64,000 bases of DNA from Spodoptera frugiperda (lineage: Eukaryota; Arthropoda; Insecta; Lepidoptera; Noctuidae), in the NCBI RefSeq assembly GCF_023101765.2, contig NC_064217.1, forward strand, positions 9,087,788 to 9,151,787, read 5' to 3'. A program made the position numbers and the translations under genes. Below are positions 50,999-64,000 of the stretch, piece after piece; position 1 is the first letter of the stretch, and each line of letters starts with the position of its first letter. Below the pieces are notes generated by a model. It had not been told where the DNA came from, did not search any database, and was given only the letters and a program-made list of their open reading frames with translations.

Positions 50999-51170
50999 TC
51001 CGGAGCTGCGGACTACCTAGCGGGTTTACCGGGGCTCCGGCTTGAAAAGTAAGAGTAGGAACGGGGTGGTTTTTAGTCAGTAAGAGTCTGACACTCTCTC
51101 TCGCCTCGGACTTCTCGTCTCTTCTCCAGGACGGGAGAATTTACAGAATGATTTCCCCCTCTTAAAAAAA
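50999..51170 (+). repeat. GAGCTGCGGACT interspersed repeat, copy B
   Basis: This copy reads TCCGGAGCTGCGGACTACCT, GGTTTACCGGGGCTCCGGC, GGGGTGGTTTTTAGTCAGTA and AGAGTCTGACACTCTCTCTC and ends in CCCCCTCTTAAAAAAA. It is the best preserved of the three copies. Confidence 0.8.
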
Positions 51171-52101
51171 GCTGTTTGAGTTTAAATAGGGTTAAATAGT
51201 TTAAATGTAAAATTACTTACTTTGCTGTTTTTTTTTCAAGTGAAAATTTCTTTGTGATTTACAGCAACGAAAAAATATTAATTCAAATGGGCACGTTCCG
51301 GGTTCGAATTTTGGGGACACGCAAAGTACGAAAAATGGAAAGCGGTATGAGTGTTTATGTTATTACAATTTTAACCAAAATAAAATAAGAAAATCGATTA
51401 GTAATTTTATTTAATACCCTAAATAATGTTCTAAGCTAGTAGCAATGACAAGTCCTCCGTAATCCTGGAACAAATATGATCCCATTTTCATATAAATATC
51501 TTTTATAAGCTATCAGTAAATTAAAACGTGAAATGTATGTATAAATAATACTTAATTCTATGAAAATTAAAAAAAAACAAAGCTATTCCGACGTACAAAT
51601 TATAGGAACTTGAAAAATATTCAACCCTCTCGCGAAGTTCGCCGAGCTTTTACTGGTGAGCTACTAACGCCATCTAGCGCCGAGTAGCGGAAACAAAGTA
51701 AGTTTGGTGGGTTTGCAAAATGTTTTGGAAGCTTCTTTTTATGTTATATGGAAGATGTTTACTAAAATCATATTATTATTAAGTTATACTATGTTGTATT
51801 TGCTTTTTTCTATTTTATTAATATTGTAGTAAATGTAGTAAAATGTTTATAAGAAACATGTAATTATTAAGTTTGTGTTACTTATTTGACTTACGATACT
51901 GGTTTATTTTCGTAAATTATTTGAATTTGAATGTTAAATTTAATAAGATTAAATAAGTAGATGAAGTAAAATATTCAAATATTGTTATCAAAAACTAAAA
52001 AACAAAGATGACGTATTCTTTTTATTAGAACATTCTGCAACCAACATCCCATTTATTTTCAGGTAGGTATGATAAAATATAATGTTGCTTAACAATTTAT
52101 T

Positions 52102-52205
52102 GTTGCAACTAAACTACTAGAATTTCCAATAAACATTTTTTTACCAACTTCATTCCAATAAACATTAATTTCTTATTGGAAATTCTAATTCGATTTTGTA
52201 GTTGC
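52102..52205. repeat. Short imperfect inverted repeat (MITE-like)
   Basis: The left arm 52102-52132 (GTTGCAACTAAACTACTAG..) and right arm 52173-52205 (..TCGATTTTGTAGTTGC) are inverted copies with small gaps, sharing AATTTCCAATAA perfectly. TTCCAATAAACATT is repeated in the 40-bp spacer. No target-site duplication was identified. Confidence 0.5.
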
Positions 52206-53548
52206 GGGATCGTAAATCGATTTTTAGAATCGAATACGCCAAAAAATCAACAGATGGCAGTGAGATCGGTATTATTTGTGTTATTCGTTTTCTGTAGATG
52301 GCAGCACCAACGGAGTTGCGCTTGCGCATTTAAAATTTATTTAAGAATCTGTAATTTTTATTCGACGAATATAACTTATTATATTACTTTTTGGTTTTGT
52401 ATAAATAGTGATACTACATATCGTCACTGCGTTTTATATCGAGCGAGCTTTTTTGATTTTGAAAATTATTTTAATACCTAGGTATATGTTATGTTATGCA
52501 TATATGTATGTATTAATATGGAGTTTATATCATTTTTTAGATACACAAGTAGTTACACAAATAATTGAAAATAAACTCCTGCATTAAACCATCTCATTGT
52601 TTATACCTATTAGATATTTTATCTAAATAATACTTTACTTATTTATATTATCTGAAATAATGCAATTAATAAAACGCCATATTATTACGATTTATTATTT
52701 TCTTAAATTTTCTGTTTCTTGTAAACGGATTGGTGGCCAAACGCAGACGTATAAAGGTAAAAAAGTTCCTTAACCACAAACCTACGAACACCTATACGAT
52801 ATACCCAAGTGACACAACACATATACCGAAACATCCACACACCGTCCTATCAGAAATTAAAACACCCTTTACCTCCAATAAGAACGCACCCTTATAAGAA
52901 AAAAATATTCGGAACACAAAACCCTTGCACCGCTGACCGAGTCCATCCAACTTTGTGCGTATGACCGGGGGCTATTTGACCAATGGACGGTCAGTATGGC
53001 CACGCCCACAGCGGACAGCGGTCAAACGCGGGTGCGTGAGATTGATTGATGTTGAAGTGTTAACATGCTTGTAGGGTTGGGATGAAATAAGTTCGTGGAA
53101 GAGTAGGTATTTATAGGTTGTGGGCTATACGATATTTGTTTGTGTAATTCCAATTGTAATTTAGAAACTATACTACTTGATCTATACTACTTATTGTTAT
53201 TAAGGCGATAACTTAATAATTTTTTCCAATTAAAAAAAAAGTTACGCAAGGAAAGTCGTGTAGACAGGGATGTATTTGCAATAAATACGCTCGCTGTTTG
53301 TCAGTTATGTTACTTTGTTTTTTTGTATGTGAGCTTACCTATTGTGTTACTGTAAGCATTTAAGTACGGTAACATTAAAGATAAAGATATTTCTAAGAAC
53401 ATCTAACTAAAGAAACATAGAAATTAATAAAAATGCTATACTATATTTTTATGGCATTATTTACACAGAAACTAACCCAGTTATACAAATGATTTTCGAG
53501 ATAATTAAAAAAAAAGCACTGATGATGACAGATTAGAATACATTTCCA

Positions 53549-53741
53549 GGAGCTGCGGATGTATATCAGGTTATCGGGCCTTCGCCTCCGGTGCGAAAAG
53601 CATTCAGTAAGAGTCTGACACTCGCTTTCGCCTCGCCCAAGACCCGAGAAGACATTAGATGATCCCCCCCCTTAAAAATAGTAGAACACATTTTAAAACC
53701 ACCTCTGGTCATCCCGCGGGTGTCGTAAGAACCGACTAAAG
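53549..53741 (+). repeat. GAGCTGCGGACT interspersed repeat, copy C, with an attached repeat remnant
   Basis: A diverged copy (53549-53680) lacks the central GGGGTGGTTTTTAG module but keeps AGTAAGAGTCTGACACTCGC. It is followed at 53709-53741 by TCATCCCGCGGGTGTCGTAA, which I recognise as part of another common moth repeat. Confidence 0.65.
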
Positions 53742-56224
53742 AACTATATTATTATATTTGACAGAGAACCAATAGCAATAATATTATCCTATCTGTCTAT
53801 CCAAAAAATAAATATTAAAAAGTGACCGTTAAGCATTATATTGTTATTTTTGAAAATTATTATTTCAATAACTTCATACCATCTGCCAAATGTAACAATG
53901 CACTTTTTGCACACATTCTGCAAGTGTGGCGAGGGTTCGATAGCTGGTCGAACAGGTTTTTAGTTTGCATTCATAACTCAACTTGATAGCTGATAGAGTT
54001 ATTCGTTATTTATATGAACACAAATGTATGAGTTCAAATTACTTATACCTATACTAACTTATTTGGGTTTGAAGCAGGCAGTTTAGCTATGCATTTACAT
54101 TATAACACTTTACCTTTTTATAACCAGCAAGAAGCTGTTAAGAATCTGGTTCTCAGACCAGTGAAGCATATCCAACAATCGTAACTTTAAAATATCAATA
54201 CCATTGCGCTTCATTAATAAAGTTAAATCAATCGTCAAAGAAATTATAATGTAAACATTAGTGGCGTTCACATAATTTGCAAAAGATCTTCCTACGTACA
54301 TTTTTAAGTCACAATAGGTATAGTTGACGTGTCGACAGTCGAACAGGCTAGAAATAAGATTATCTAATCTAAACTCTAATAAATGCACAATAAATACAAT
54401 TTCCCTCAACCCTTCAAAACATCAATACCTACAACAAATTCAAAACTAATAACTTATCGTCACATCAACACGATTAATAAAAATAATAATAAAACAGGAC
54501 ATATGTTTCACAATAAGTAATAAAACTTTTTTTATTAACAGAAAACAACATTTTTACCCCACAACGAGCACGCGACGAAGGGTTGATTTAAGAGAAAAAC
54601 AGGGAAATGGGTCGAAGAGGTCATTTTGTACCGAGGGCCGCAGTGAAAGGGTTAAAACGCCCTAATAACTGGTCACATAGGCCAGGCGTGGGTTTAATGT
54701 AACCGGTTGAGAGAAACATTAGCTGTTTTATGTTTTAACTTAGGTATTTTAAAAGTTATGTGAGATAGATTGAGATCTTTGGATTTAAACGAAAGCTTTA
54801 CATATCGTCAAAGTTAGGTACCCAACTATGCATTCGAAATTTCATATAGGTACCTAAATAGCTAAAAGCTTAGAAGTACTAATTAATTGTTGCCTGCTGA
54901 AATGACTTTTATAACACAAGTCTCTCACTGAAGAGTAAGACGATGATGGTGTATGCCATTATTCCCCGTTCACACTCATTTGAAGAATAATCTACTATTC
55001 TAAAAATAAACATTTAATTCTACAGAGAAGAACATAGTACCCACCTTTTGTCAAAGTGAAAAGAGGTGCTACACCGCTCTAATTGAGCCATCGCAATAAT
55101 GGGAATAGAATCAAGAACATTTACCGTATCTTAGTCCTACCTACTAGTAAAGGTATTCTACTGAGCTAAGCTCGCGAGATTACGAAAGATTTCACTGGAA
55201 ACTGAACAAATACACAATAACTGTGCTGCTCGAGTCTCTAAACAACTAAAACCACGCCTCCAACATTCAAAATCTTCATTAAAGACCATTCCGTAGAATG
55301 TAATCAAAGCAATAGGCAAAATAGGTGTGCATAGTTAGGAATAAACCAACGTAACTTGAACTATCCCACCCCCCTCACACTTTCTCCGATCAGATTAGAA
55401 AAGGGCCGACAAATAATCCAAGAGAGTTCTAATTTGGATGGCCAACTTGAGCGCTACAATCCGAATCAAAATTCAAAACCGCGCTCTCTCTTAATCCCTG
55501 TTGAGGATCACAATAAAAGGTAATACATTTTAACTCCTGGTTAAGGAATGGACGATTTTGGACCTTATTCCGTTCGTTAGAGGGATTATAGCACCTTGGC
55601 TGGGGCAAAAATAAGATTATCCAAGCGAAAGTAGAAGGTGAAAGGGAGACATTTTGTTGTAAAGATCAACGTGTAATGTGCGTAGAAAATATTGAGTCAG
55701 ATTTGTAATATTTTTTACACGTGTATAATAACAACGAAAAACTAGTATTTGATTATTTTAAGTGCAATGTTTTATCACACTAATATTATAATTATTTTCA
55801 AATAATGTACTTAACGTCCTGTATTTTCCTGATATGACAATACCATGAGTTGAGTAAGAGAACCTAATAAGGTATAATAATTTTTAATTATAACTATTCC
55901 CATTAATTAATAATTAAGCAAATCCAGTTATCACTCAGATCACACTATTAATGACATTCTTTTGCATAAAAATCACACACATATATTTATTTAACGCAAG
56001 GATTCAACCTTTATATTTGATCTTTTGCTCGCCAGTAACTATTAGATACTTTTTCCAATTTAATTCAGTTTTTAAACCAAGTCAACCTATGGAGTTTCTT
56101 GTTCTCGTTCTTCTCCACAGGAATCTACACTTTGGAACGAGCAAATAGCTTCACTAGACGGACTGACTGACTGACAGACATACATTTTTAATATTATTAT
56201 ATTTGCATTGACGTTCAAAAGTAC
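53742..56224. other. No gene recognised; intergenic
   Basis: AT-rich sequence without long supported frames or repeats I can name. Confidence 0.4.
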
Positions 56225-56388
56225 CGTCCAGTACCCTTAGTACGAGTTTGCTACACGCGTTTGGCGTTCTGATTGGCCGGCTTGAATAAACGCCGAACGC
56301 GTTCTTGTTTCGTTATCGTTCAACGTAAACCAAACTCATACTATGTGTACTGGTCTATTTGAAATAAATAATTTTGACTTTAACTTGA
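56225..56388 (+). repeat. Interspersed repeat with LINE-type TTTTGACTTT tail
   Basis: It contains TTAGTACGAGTTTGCTACAC, GTTCTGATTGGCCGGCTTGA and CGTAAACCAAACTCATACTA and ends AAATAAATAATTTTGACTTT. Similar segments are widespread in moths, to my recollection. The TTTGAC-type end suggests mobilisation by a CR1/jockey-like LINE. Confidence 0.5.
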
Positions 56389-57850
56389 TTAACATTTAAC
56401 CACCTTAGTAAATACTTAGTTTTCTTCAAGCACCAGTGTGAGATGCCCCTTCAAGCGCAGGTGTCGGTCGGCTGTAGCTCGGTAACTCGCTCGCCGCCAC
56501 TCATTTGTGCTTAGCAATTAACTCGCGCGCTTCGTGACGCGAACACCGATGTCCCTTGTTTTTACGGCTCTATACTAACTTGTATGTTTACCTGTCTTTA
56601 TTTACGTTATTATTATTGCTATGTAAAAATATATTAATAATTATATGTGTTTATTTTATGATAGAATTGGTTAAGTAGGTATGCAAATTTTGTCATTTTA
56701 ATTGATGAGAGACGTCGCTTTTTTGTGTAAATGTGTATCGTCTATCGTCAATTTTATTTCTTAGTAGGTGAGGATTGTGTTGATATTCCGACACGATACT
56801 GTAATCTAGATTACTTAACCACATTAATTAACGTTTTAATGTGTCGTGATATTGCATATGACTTACCATCTTGAAAACAATGTCAAAATTGTATACAGGG
56901 TGTAAACGGATCGTTCACAAACGCCGCAAACAAGTAATGGTAAAAAACGAGTCTTAATTTCAAAAAAAATAAGGAAATCAATGTTTATTTTATGTTATAA
57001 TCGTTCTGATCAACTGATTAAGCCTGATGTTGCATAATTATATAAAACAATTAAAATGATAATAACCAAAATTTTGTAGCATTTTTCGGGAGCGTTCCGT
57101 TTATACCCTGCAAATAAAAGGACTATGTGGTAATCAATTAAAGTATTCACACCTCACATAAAAGTAATCTTATTTACTTTTAGTTGCTTATAAATTTAAA
57201 CTTCAACACGATGAAATCCATTACACATTTATATCTACACCCATACACACCCATCACTAAACAAAAAAAAAAAGAACCAGTCCATCCCCATTCACCCACA
57301 AGATCTCGCAGACACTTACAAACATACAAACCTATATAAAGCCGTATCTATGTCCATTAAAACCGTGCTCCCTACATCAGGTAGCGTACATTCGCCGGGT
57401 GAAGTAAATAACAAAGAAATATATAACACAAAAGGCTTCCAGGGGGAATGTGGACAATTTTACACGAGTATTTACAACCTCGCTGTCCAACGGTCTCGAG
57501 AACTTGGGTAGTGATGGGGGTTAAGTTTGTCGATAGACAACACTAGTGTTATATATTTTATGTATGTAAGTGTAAAGCCTCTTTTTTTTTGTTTTCTTGA
57601 GAATCTATTCATTGCGTATTCATTACTAGAGAGACTGTCTCTTAATTATATATTTAATAATTACATTGATAAGTTATAAATAGTTTTTATGTAAATTATA
57701 TCCTAATTATTTCTTATGAGTTAGTCATCAGAAATAAAAGAGAGACCGAAAGAAAAAAAAACATTTATTATATACAGTATACACATACACAAATACAAAG
57801 ATTATTATAAAAGAAAGAAACAGCAAAATTGAAGAAAATGACGAAAATAT

Positions 57851-57950
57851 GACTGCCTCGTTGGCCGAGTGGTTGCAAGTGCGACTGCCAGAGCAAACGG
57901 TCATGGGGCGAAGTATTACTGGACTTTTTTCGGTTTTTCGAACGAAAATA
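57851..57950 (+). mobile_element. SINE head fragment
   Basis: GACTGCCTCGTTGGCCGAGT starts an intact A-box region similar to the SINE at 49883. The B box is lost (TCATGGGGCG), and the fragment grades into a TTTTTCGAACGAAAATAAAA tail. Confidence 0.6.
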
Positions 57951-60682
57951 AAAAAAAATATATAGAAATTCAATTAATCTGTTCCAAAACTAATTAAACA
58001 ACATTATTCACATATTTTATGGGTTTGCTTACCATGTACAATATTATATACTCGTATATTCAAGATTATTAATAATCCCGTTCTAGACGATAATAATTTA
58101 ACAAACCTTCAATGAGCATAACTTATTAAAATAATAAAACACACTATTGTCACAAAAACAAACAAAAAAAAAACATACATCGACATCTCAATCCCAGCTC
58201 AACGGAGCCGTCATCAACACCGCATTCGGAAAATCTACACTTAACCAGAAGAGCCAGCCCTCCCATTTATCCTTACACTCGCTGTCCCGTAGAGTGGGAT
58301 CTCCCCCCACCGAGGGGGGTCTAATTCGGGGGGCAAAAGGGCATCGGGCGAAGCTAAGCGCTACAAGCGCTGATTACCACTTTAACTAAACTTTATTCTT
58401 TGCGTTCGGTGATTTAAGTTCTGGTTATAGGTGAAAGAAGTTCCACTTAAAATAGGTTACTGGAGTACTGTCTGGTCTTTTTAATTTTATTTCTTTTTAT
58501 TCCATAATTTTATTGATAAAGTATTTCCATATAATAATTAGGATTGTTGTAAAATCTCTAATATACTATTTAATTTGAATGAAAAAATCTTCAACCAAAA
58601 CAATTGTTACTTTCATCTAACACAAAAACAAATCAACACTACACCTACACAGTCACTAAACACCAAAAACAACACATAATTAAAACACCATACGTAACAG
58701 AGGGGAAAAGTTATCTGTACGTAAGCGCCCCCACTACGTAGGGGGGTGGAAGGGGGGGTGCCGGGCGTTCTGGCCCATCAGTCTGGCCACGGCAATTCAG
58801 ATGATGAATTAATCCAACAAATGTGACGGTATCACTTAGCTCTAATGCACGGGTATAATGTTACCCGAAAATTTCTCTCGCAGAATTCGGGCGCTTCACT
58901 TTGAAAATCTCTGTCGACTTTAATGTGCGACAGTCCTTTGTTTCTTTATAGGGATTATGTTTTGCGACGCGTCTGGAGGTTAATGTGTGTTTTTCTTATT
59001 CGCCGCTCCCACTAGCGGGTGGTTTGTTGAAAAATTGCTCGTGTTTTTTGCTTTTGTTTTTGTTTAACAGCAAATGTTTGTTTTTAAAATGTCGTGTTGT
59101 ATTGTGATAATGATTCTCTATTTTGCTAGTGTTGCAAAAGTAATCTATTATCACTAGCTTGTTATTATTTAAGAAACCCCTGTATTTATGTGAAATAACA
59201 AATCTTTTGCATCTTTTATTTGCCTAATGACCGAACAAATTCTTAACCAAAGTCCTATAATACAACATTAAACCTTTATCCTAACCTCGACCAAAACTAA
59301 GCCACAAAGAGATAAAGTTTACAAGAAATCCTCGAAAGATGTCGCCACATATCAAACTAAAACTCGTTACAAAATGTGACTACTCTGAATAAAGGTGTTG
59401 TTTTAATTACATTATCAGGCAGGCACACGCGTGGGGAGAGCCTACCCTTCTCACGGGTTGAAAGACATTCAAATAATAGTCTTCGAGAAAAGTGGGACGT
59501 AGGCGGGTACAATGTACCCCGAGTTGGGAAGTTTTGATTGCGTTGCTGGCTGTCACGGTTGACGGGTTCGATGAATTGTCCTGGCTCACGGCTGATGTGT
59601 CGTACGTCGTTTGTTTTTATGTTAGACGCTACGCAAGATGTTCGTTAGTAGGTCAGTGTTTTAGGAATTTTGTCTTAATATTTTATTTTGTGGTGAATGG
59701 AAGTGGCCTGACTGTTATGAACCAAGATTATTTAGGCAGGTACTAACGTAGTAATAATGTAATATTACCACTGTAATCAGGGTCATTTAATGGTTACGTA
59801 ACCCAGTCTTTAGCAATTATTTTCGGAACAAAATCTTTTCTGAGGAATAGTTTATGTAATCATAAAATATATCTGAGTACGGCTGTTGGTTGTTTTAATT
59901 TTGAATAAAAACTATATTTAATTTTTCTACTCTTAGACTGATACATACCTCTCCTCTTTTAACAAAAAGATCGTAACTATAATAAAGATATATTTTTTTG
60001 ACGTTGACCGTTGCAAAGCCGTTGCAAAAACATGGAGGACGAATTCAAATCGCAGGACAAAAATACCCCACCGTAACTTCACCTCGCAAACAACGCACAA
60101 ACATTAACGCGAAAAACTTTGCAACACGCACACAGACGCTCATAAAAGCAGACTGGGGGTACAGTTGACCAATAGCATGCATTTAACCCTTCACAGGGAT
60201 TAGGGACAAGCATTGTTTCAGAATCCGGAGTTTCGGCGCCATTTTGTTCATTTAAAATGGACGATGTGACAATGGGTCACTATTGTTCGTTGAGAACGCT
60301 AGTCGGACGTCATCGTCTGCACTCTCGACGAATGTAGGCATTGTTTTACCTTTTTTTTTTCTAATTTTTTCCATTTTTTATGCATTGCCTGCGTTCTGGT
60401 TCTGGTTTTAAGCCGGCCATCATGTTTGATGAAAAGATTTGGGGCGATGTAAGATGTGGTTCGTTTTCTGTTGGGAAATGTGTTGAGTTGAATGAGTCTT
60501 TGTTGTGAGAGGTGTTTACTGTAGTCGAATATGTACTATTTAGAGACGTGTAGTACTATTAAAATAAAAAATATACGACGTGCATTACAGATACTATACT
60601 GGTTTTATTATAGGTAATTTAACTTGTAAAAACACATCGTTGACTCAAAACAATTTATTCTCTCTATTTTTGTATATTCTCC
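57951..60682. other. Intergenic stretch with two GC-rich palindromes
   Basis: No gene is recognised. A C6/G6 hairpin-like string (CTCCCCCCACCGAGGGGGGT) lies at 58301-58320, and a second palindrome followed by G runs lies at 58726-58764. A CGCCATTTTG motif occurs near 60237. Confidence 0.45.
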
Positions 60683-60715
60683 CAAACAAACTTTCACGTT
60701 TATAATATTAGTGTG
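60683..60715 (+). mobile_element. 3' scrap of the repeat at 62173
   Basis: Only the terminal ACTTTCACGTTTATAATATT block remains. Confidence 0.45.
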
Positions 60716-61401
60716 ATTTTATTTAATAAATTCCTTCTTCTTTTTAATAATAATAATATGGTATTACAGTTTTCAAGATTAAAAATCCATTTTTAAAGTT
60801 GTAGGAGAAGCTATCCATCTCATCAGTGAAAAAGAGTTTAATTTCCCTTATTTTACCTTGGCACGTCACATAAAATCAAATTACATTCAATCAGGACCAC
60901 GCTCGTGCCGTACGAGTATTCAAAAATACATTTATTTTAATCCGGAATCCACGAAACTGGAATTTCAAGTTTCCATTGTCCCTTTATAAAATAAGGGTCA
61001 TAATAACTAGATCATTTCCATTATGTTCCTCGGCCAACTGCGCGGTGGGTTTATGAACATAATATGACCCGTTTTAGTGCAATATTGTCCAATTTTCGGT
61101 AATAGAGTTTTGTCAACATCGGGCGTGTTGGACCGGCACCATTGTCGTAGGGTTAACATTGACAAATTATTAAATGTTGAAAATAATGTGTGCTGATAGC
61201 TTCGCTTTGATAGATTATTTTTTTAGTTACGTGTTTGTGGTGTGTTTGGAATGATGTGTGTTGAAGTGAAAATATGTGGTATTAATAAATTATAACTGAT
61301 CTGTGTTAAAATTATTTTGCGTCTAATAGACAGTTAAAAATAATTTAAACCATACACACTTACAAATAACTATTTTATAGACATAAATTATTATTAATAA
61401 A

Positions 61402-61520
61402 CTAGCTTTCGCCCGCGATTTCGCGTAATCCGTTTTCCGTTTCTTGATTCTAAAAAGTATCCTATGTCAGTGTCTGGATTTCTAAACTACCTTCTCACGA
61501 ATTATATTATCAGTCAAATC
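61402..61520 (+). mobile_element. LINE-associated repeat fragment
   Basis: It starts ACTAGCTTTCGCCCGCGATT and contains AAAAAGTATCCTATGTCAGT, a recognisable moth LINE-tail consensus, and breaks off before its usual end. Confidence 0.5.
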
Positions 61521-62172
61521 GATCGGTCTTCTTCTTCATAAACAATTGAAAGTTTTTACAGCGTATTGTTTTATTAAAAGATTATGTAACTGCCGAAAGA
61601 AAACTGTTGAAAGGCAAGTCCTCCGCTAAGCGTCAGTCACCAGTGTCCGACGTGACGCTGAAAGTGTTAATTTATAATATCAATTCTTAATTAATACGAA
61701 AACCTAAAAAATATTTACAATAAAATTATTACAGTCTCTACATTTTCAATAAAACCTACCACAACACATTTCTTACCCAACAATAAAACACTTTATTTAC
61801 ACTTGATTACAATTCGTTTACAACACATCAGTTGTTATTTACATTACAAAAGGTTTACAACAAATTAAATAACCCGCTGTATATAGGTCTCAGGTGTTGT
61901 GTTCATCCTGTGTGCGGCGAAGCTTGGCTCCGAACAAAGCATAGCGAGGACAGACAGACGTATCTTATTACAATTCAATTTTGATGATTGGATAGTTGGA
62001 TTGATTAGTTCTTAATCGAAGATTGGAACGGGTTTGGAGAATTGTGGGGATGGAGATTGACGGGATAAACCAGTGCAGGTTCGTGCGTGAAAGTGATTCA
62101 AGGATTTTGGGGAAAAAAACTGTGACGAAGGATTCTTATGAACCGACAATTACCTAACGTTTGTTTATTATC

Positions 62173-62340
62173 TAGCTTCTGTCAGCGGCTTTGTCTGTGT
62201 TCCCGTGGGTTAAAAAACAGTGGCCTATGTTTTATTTTAGACCATAATCTGCTCCAAATTTGATCCCAATCGCTTTAGTCGTTTGACGTAATTGAGTAAC
62301 AAACATACACTAAAACTTTCACATTTATAATATTAGTTAG
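62173..62340 (+). mobile_element. LINE-associated repeat, nearly complete
   Basis: From CTAGCTTCTGTCAGCGGC through GTGGCCTATGTTTTATTTTA, ATCCCAATCGCTTTAGTCGT and GAGTAACAAACATACAC to the end TTATAATATTAGTTAG. The same end, AACTTTCACGTTTATAATA, is present alone at 60683-60715. Confidence 0.6.
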
Positions 62341-62494
62341 GTTGGAAAGTACCAATATAATTATGTAAGTATTCAATAAACCTTCAATGGAAATTATAGT
62401 CAGTAATGGTGGCTTAAAACTCAAATATAATACGTTTATAAAGTAACGATACAAGATTTTTTTTATATACATATATTTTTAAACATCTTTTACT

Positions 62495-62545
62495 CTTGTA
62501 GCGGATCCGTAGCACATTCGTAGCATCTCGTAGCCGTCTTCAGTC
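62495..62545 (+). repeat. GTAGC-phased short tandem array
   Basis: GTAGCGGATCC, GTAGCACATTC, GTAGCATCTC and GTAGCCGTC follow each other with a 10-11-bp period. A related cluster of CTACG/CGTAGC motifs lies at 15185-15235 upstream of the gene promoter. Confidence 0.5.
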
Positions 62546-63370
62546 TTCGTGCTACGCCTGAACTGTGTCTGCAAAGACAATAAAAAAGTTACATGAACTT
62601 CACGCTTTTTACCAATAAGGACACTTATGTATCCCTAGACTAACTAGAATTTAATTGAACTGGTTAAATTTTAAAACAGAATCGCTTCACGAACATATGA
62701 TAAAAGTAAATAAAAGTAAATAGAACCATCACTGAATTAATATGCCTGAGGTTACTTAACAATGGACTTATAATAATAGATAATTATTTAAAGTCGTTAT
62801 TATTTAAAGTAGTACAGTTATAAACTCCTTACTAGTAAAGAATATGTTGAAACTAATGTGCTAATGATTGCAACAAATGATTTGAGGTTGAGTTTGAGTT
62901 TCCTCCTACAAAAACAAATTATAAAATGTAACCGCGGTTCACAGAAAAAACGAAACAAAACCCGTGCAATAAGTAGCACCAATAAGGGCACTCGGCAAAC
63001 AGTGTAAATTACCAATTAGTAAGCCTTTCATACTGATACCGTGGAACGGAATAGTGCTAGTCAAACTACGAGTTCCGTATACAAAAATCTATATCGTATA
63101 GTAAACTATTAAAGTGTTTAATGAGTCTTAAATAATGTTTATTTTAATAGGCTATAAAATATCTCATTGAAATAAACTTTGCCCTTAAGTAGAAAAAACT
63201 TTAATTCTGTACTTACAGATTTATTTTAATTTTGAAGTTAGTGTTGGCCCCGTTAGTGTTGGTCAACATATTTGTATAACATTTCCTCACACCAGGATTT
63301 TCTCCTGTGTCGTTGGTGCGTTTTACAAACATACACATGCACATGACACCCATAACCAAAATAATAATTT

Positions 63371-63464
63371 GTGGATCACACAAAGAATTGTTCCGTGCGG
63401 GAATCGAACCCGCTACACGCTGTACGGCAGCCTATTGCCAAGCCACCGCGCCATCATGCAGTCC
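63371..63464 (-). mobile_element. tRNA-derived SINE fragment, minus strand
   Basis: On the minus strand it reads a box A region TGGCGCGGTGGCTTGGCAAT and a B box GGGTTCGATTCCCGC, then CGGAACAATTC and TTTGTGTGATCCAC. I recognise it as a second, distinct noctuid SINE type. The A-to-B spacing and lack of an acceptor stem argue against a functional tRNA. Confidence 0.7.
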
Positions 63465-64000
63465 AGTAAACATTAACCGCATTGGCAATTAATGTATTAA
63501 CCATTGATTTTCTATAATTTTAATTCCAATTTTTTAGACACAGGAACCCTAAAACCAATCCTAACCACAATCACCTCTCGATCCCTAAAAAAACTATCGT
63601 CACTCCCCGTGCTATATTGCGACACCTTAATTAGTAGCTGGCAACACTGAGTGGTCGGGAATTGCCACTTTTTTCCACCATTGTACCTCTTTATCGCCAC
63701 TTTCTCCCCGACTCGTGGGAGTCACGTTGGCAGTTGGCTCGATGTGCCAATTAAACTACGATACCAATTGTTCCTGCAAGCTTTTGATATGCAGTAATGA
63801 CGTTTACAAGTTTGTGAATAGTTATTTTTTGCATTTTTTCTTGTTTTTTTTTTAGTGTTTGTTTATTTTTTATTGTGTTTCGAGGAATATTTCTCGTAAC
63901 GACGGTATATGTTCAATTATTTTATGGCATATAATAAATAAACTGCAATGTTATCTTTTGTGATCATAATTTTAGGAGTATTTTAGCTTCTCATTTTATT

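Noticed and set aside
63397..63453. Minus-strand tRNA-like A and B boxes
   Set aside because: The cloverleaf cannot be completed and the flanks match a known type of moth SINE.
1..64000. CRISPR arrays, bacterial operons, integrated viral genes
   Set aside because: No regular spacer-repeat structure, no ribosome-binding-site operons and no viral structural or polymerase frame other than the LINE reverse transcriptase.

Overview
The window is a piece of an insect nuclear genome, most probably a moth and probably Noctuoidea. The support is AT-rich DNA with GT-AG introns, tRNA-headed SINEs and several interspersed repeat families that I recognise from memory of noctuid genomes. There are no bacterial operons, no CRISPR array and no convincing free-standing RNA gene.

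One protein gene dominates: a plus-strand orthologue of the BCL11A/BCL11B (Drosophila CG9650) zinc-finger transcription factor. I reconstruct five coding exons, 16593..16629, 33904..34080, 34252..34455, 34547..34729 and 45559..47558. They total 2601 nt (866 residues), and every junction is in phase 1. Seven zinc fingers can be read: an N-terminal CCHC finger, one C2H2 finger at the start of the last exon, a pair before an acidic tract, and a C-terminal triplet ending in a C2HC finger. The 3' UTR probably runs to about 49300, after an AATAAA at 49272.

Layout: (1) 1-13.4 kb is 5' flanking DNA packed with repeat remnants: a near-perfect 135-bp inverted repeat at 1651-2001, an RTE-like tail, MITE-like pieces, a diverged 275-bp direct duplication, and a 5'-truncated non-LTR retrotransposon whose reverse transcriptase frame is still open (11029-12590, minus strand). 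(2) 14-16.6 kb holds a GC-rich promoter-like segment and coding exon 1. (3) 16.6-33.9 kb is a 17-kb first intron with several promoter-like islands, including a candidate alternative first exon at 26097-26115 (MDLSSR, splice donor in the required phase 1) and a CCAAT/CRE cluster at 18.1-18.3 kb. (4) 33.9-34.7 kb is the compact exon 2-4 cluster. (5) 34.7-45.6 kb is a 10.8-kb intron. (6) 45.6-49.3 kb is the large terminal exon and 3' UTR. (7) 49.3-64 kb is intergenic, rich in SINEs and other repeats.

The gene body is strikingly poor in recognisable repeats compared with both flanks, as expected for a developmental regulator whose long introns carry control elements. I found no new multi-gene system. 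The points most worth following are the alternative first exon, the symmetric skippable exons, a two-part open frame with a single stop at 17.0-17.7 kb, and the fold-back elements.
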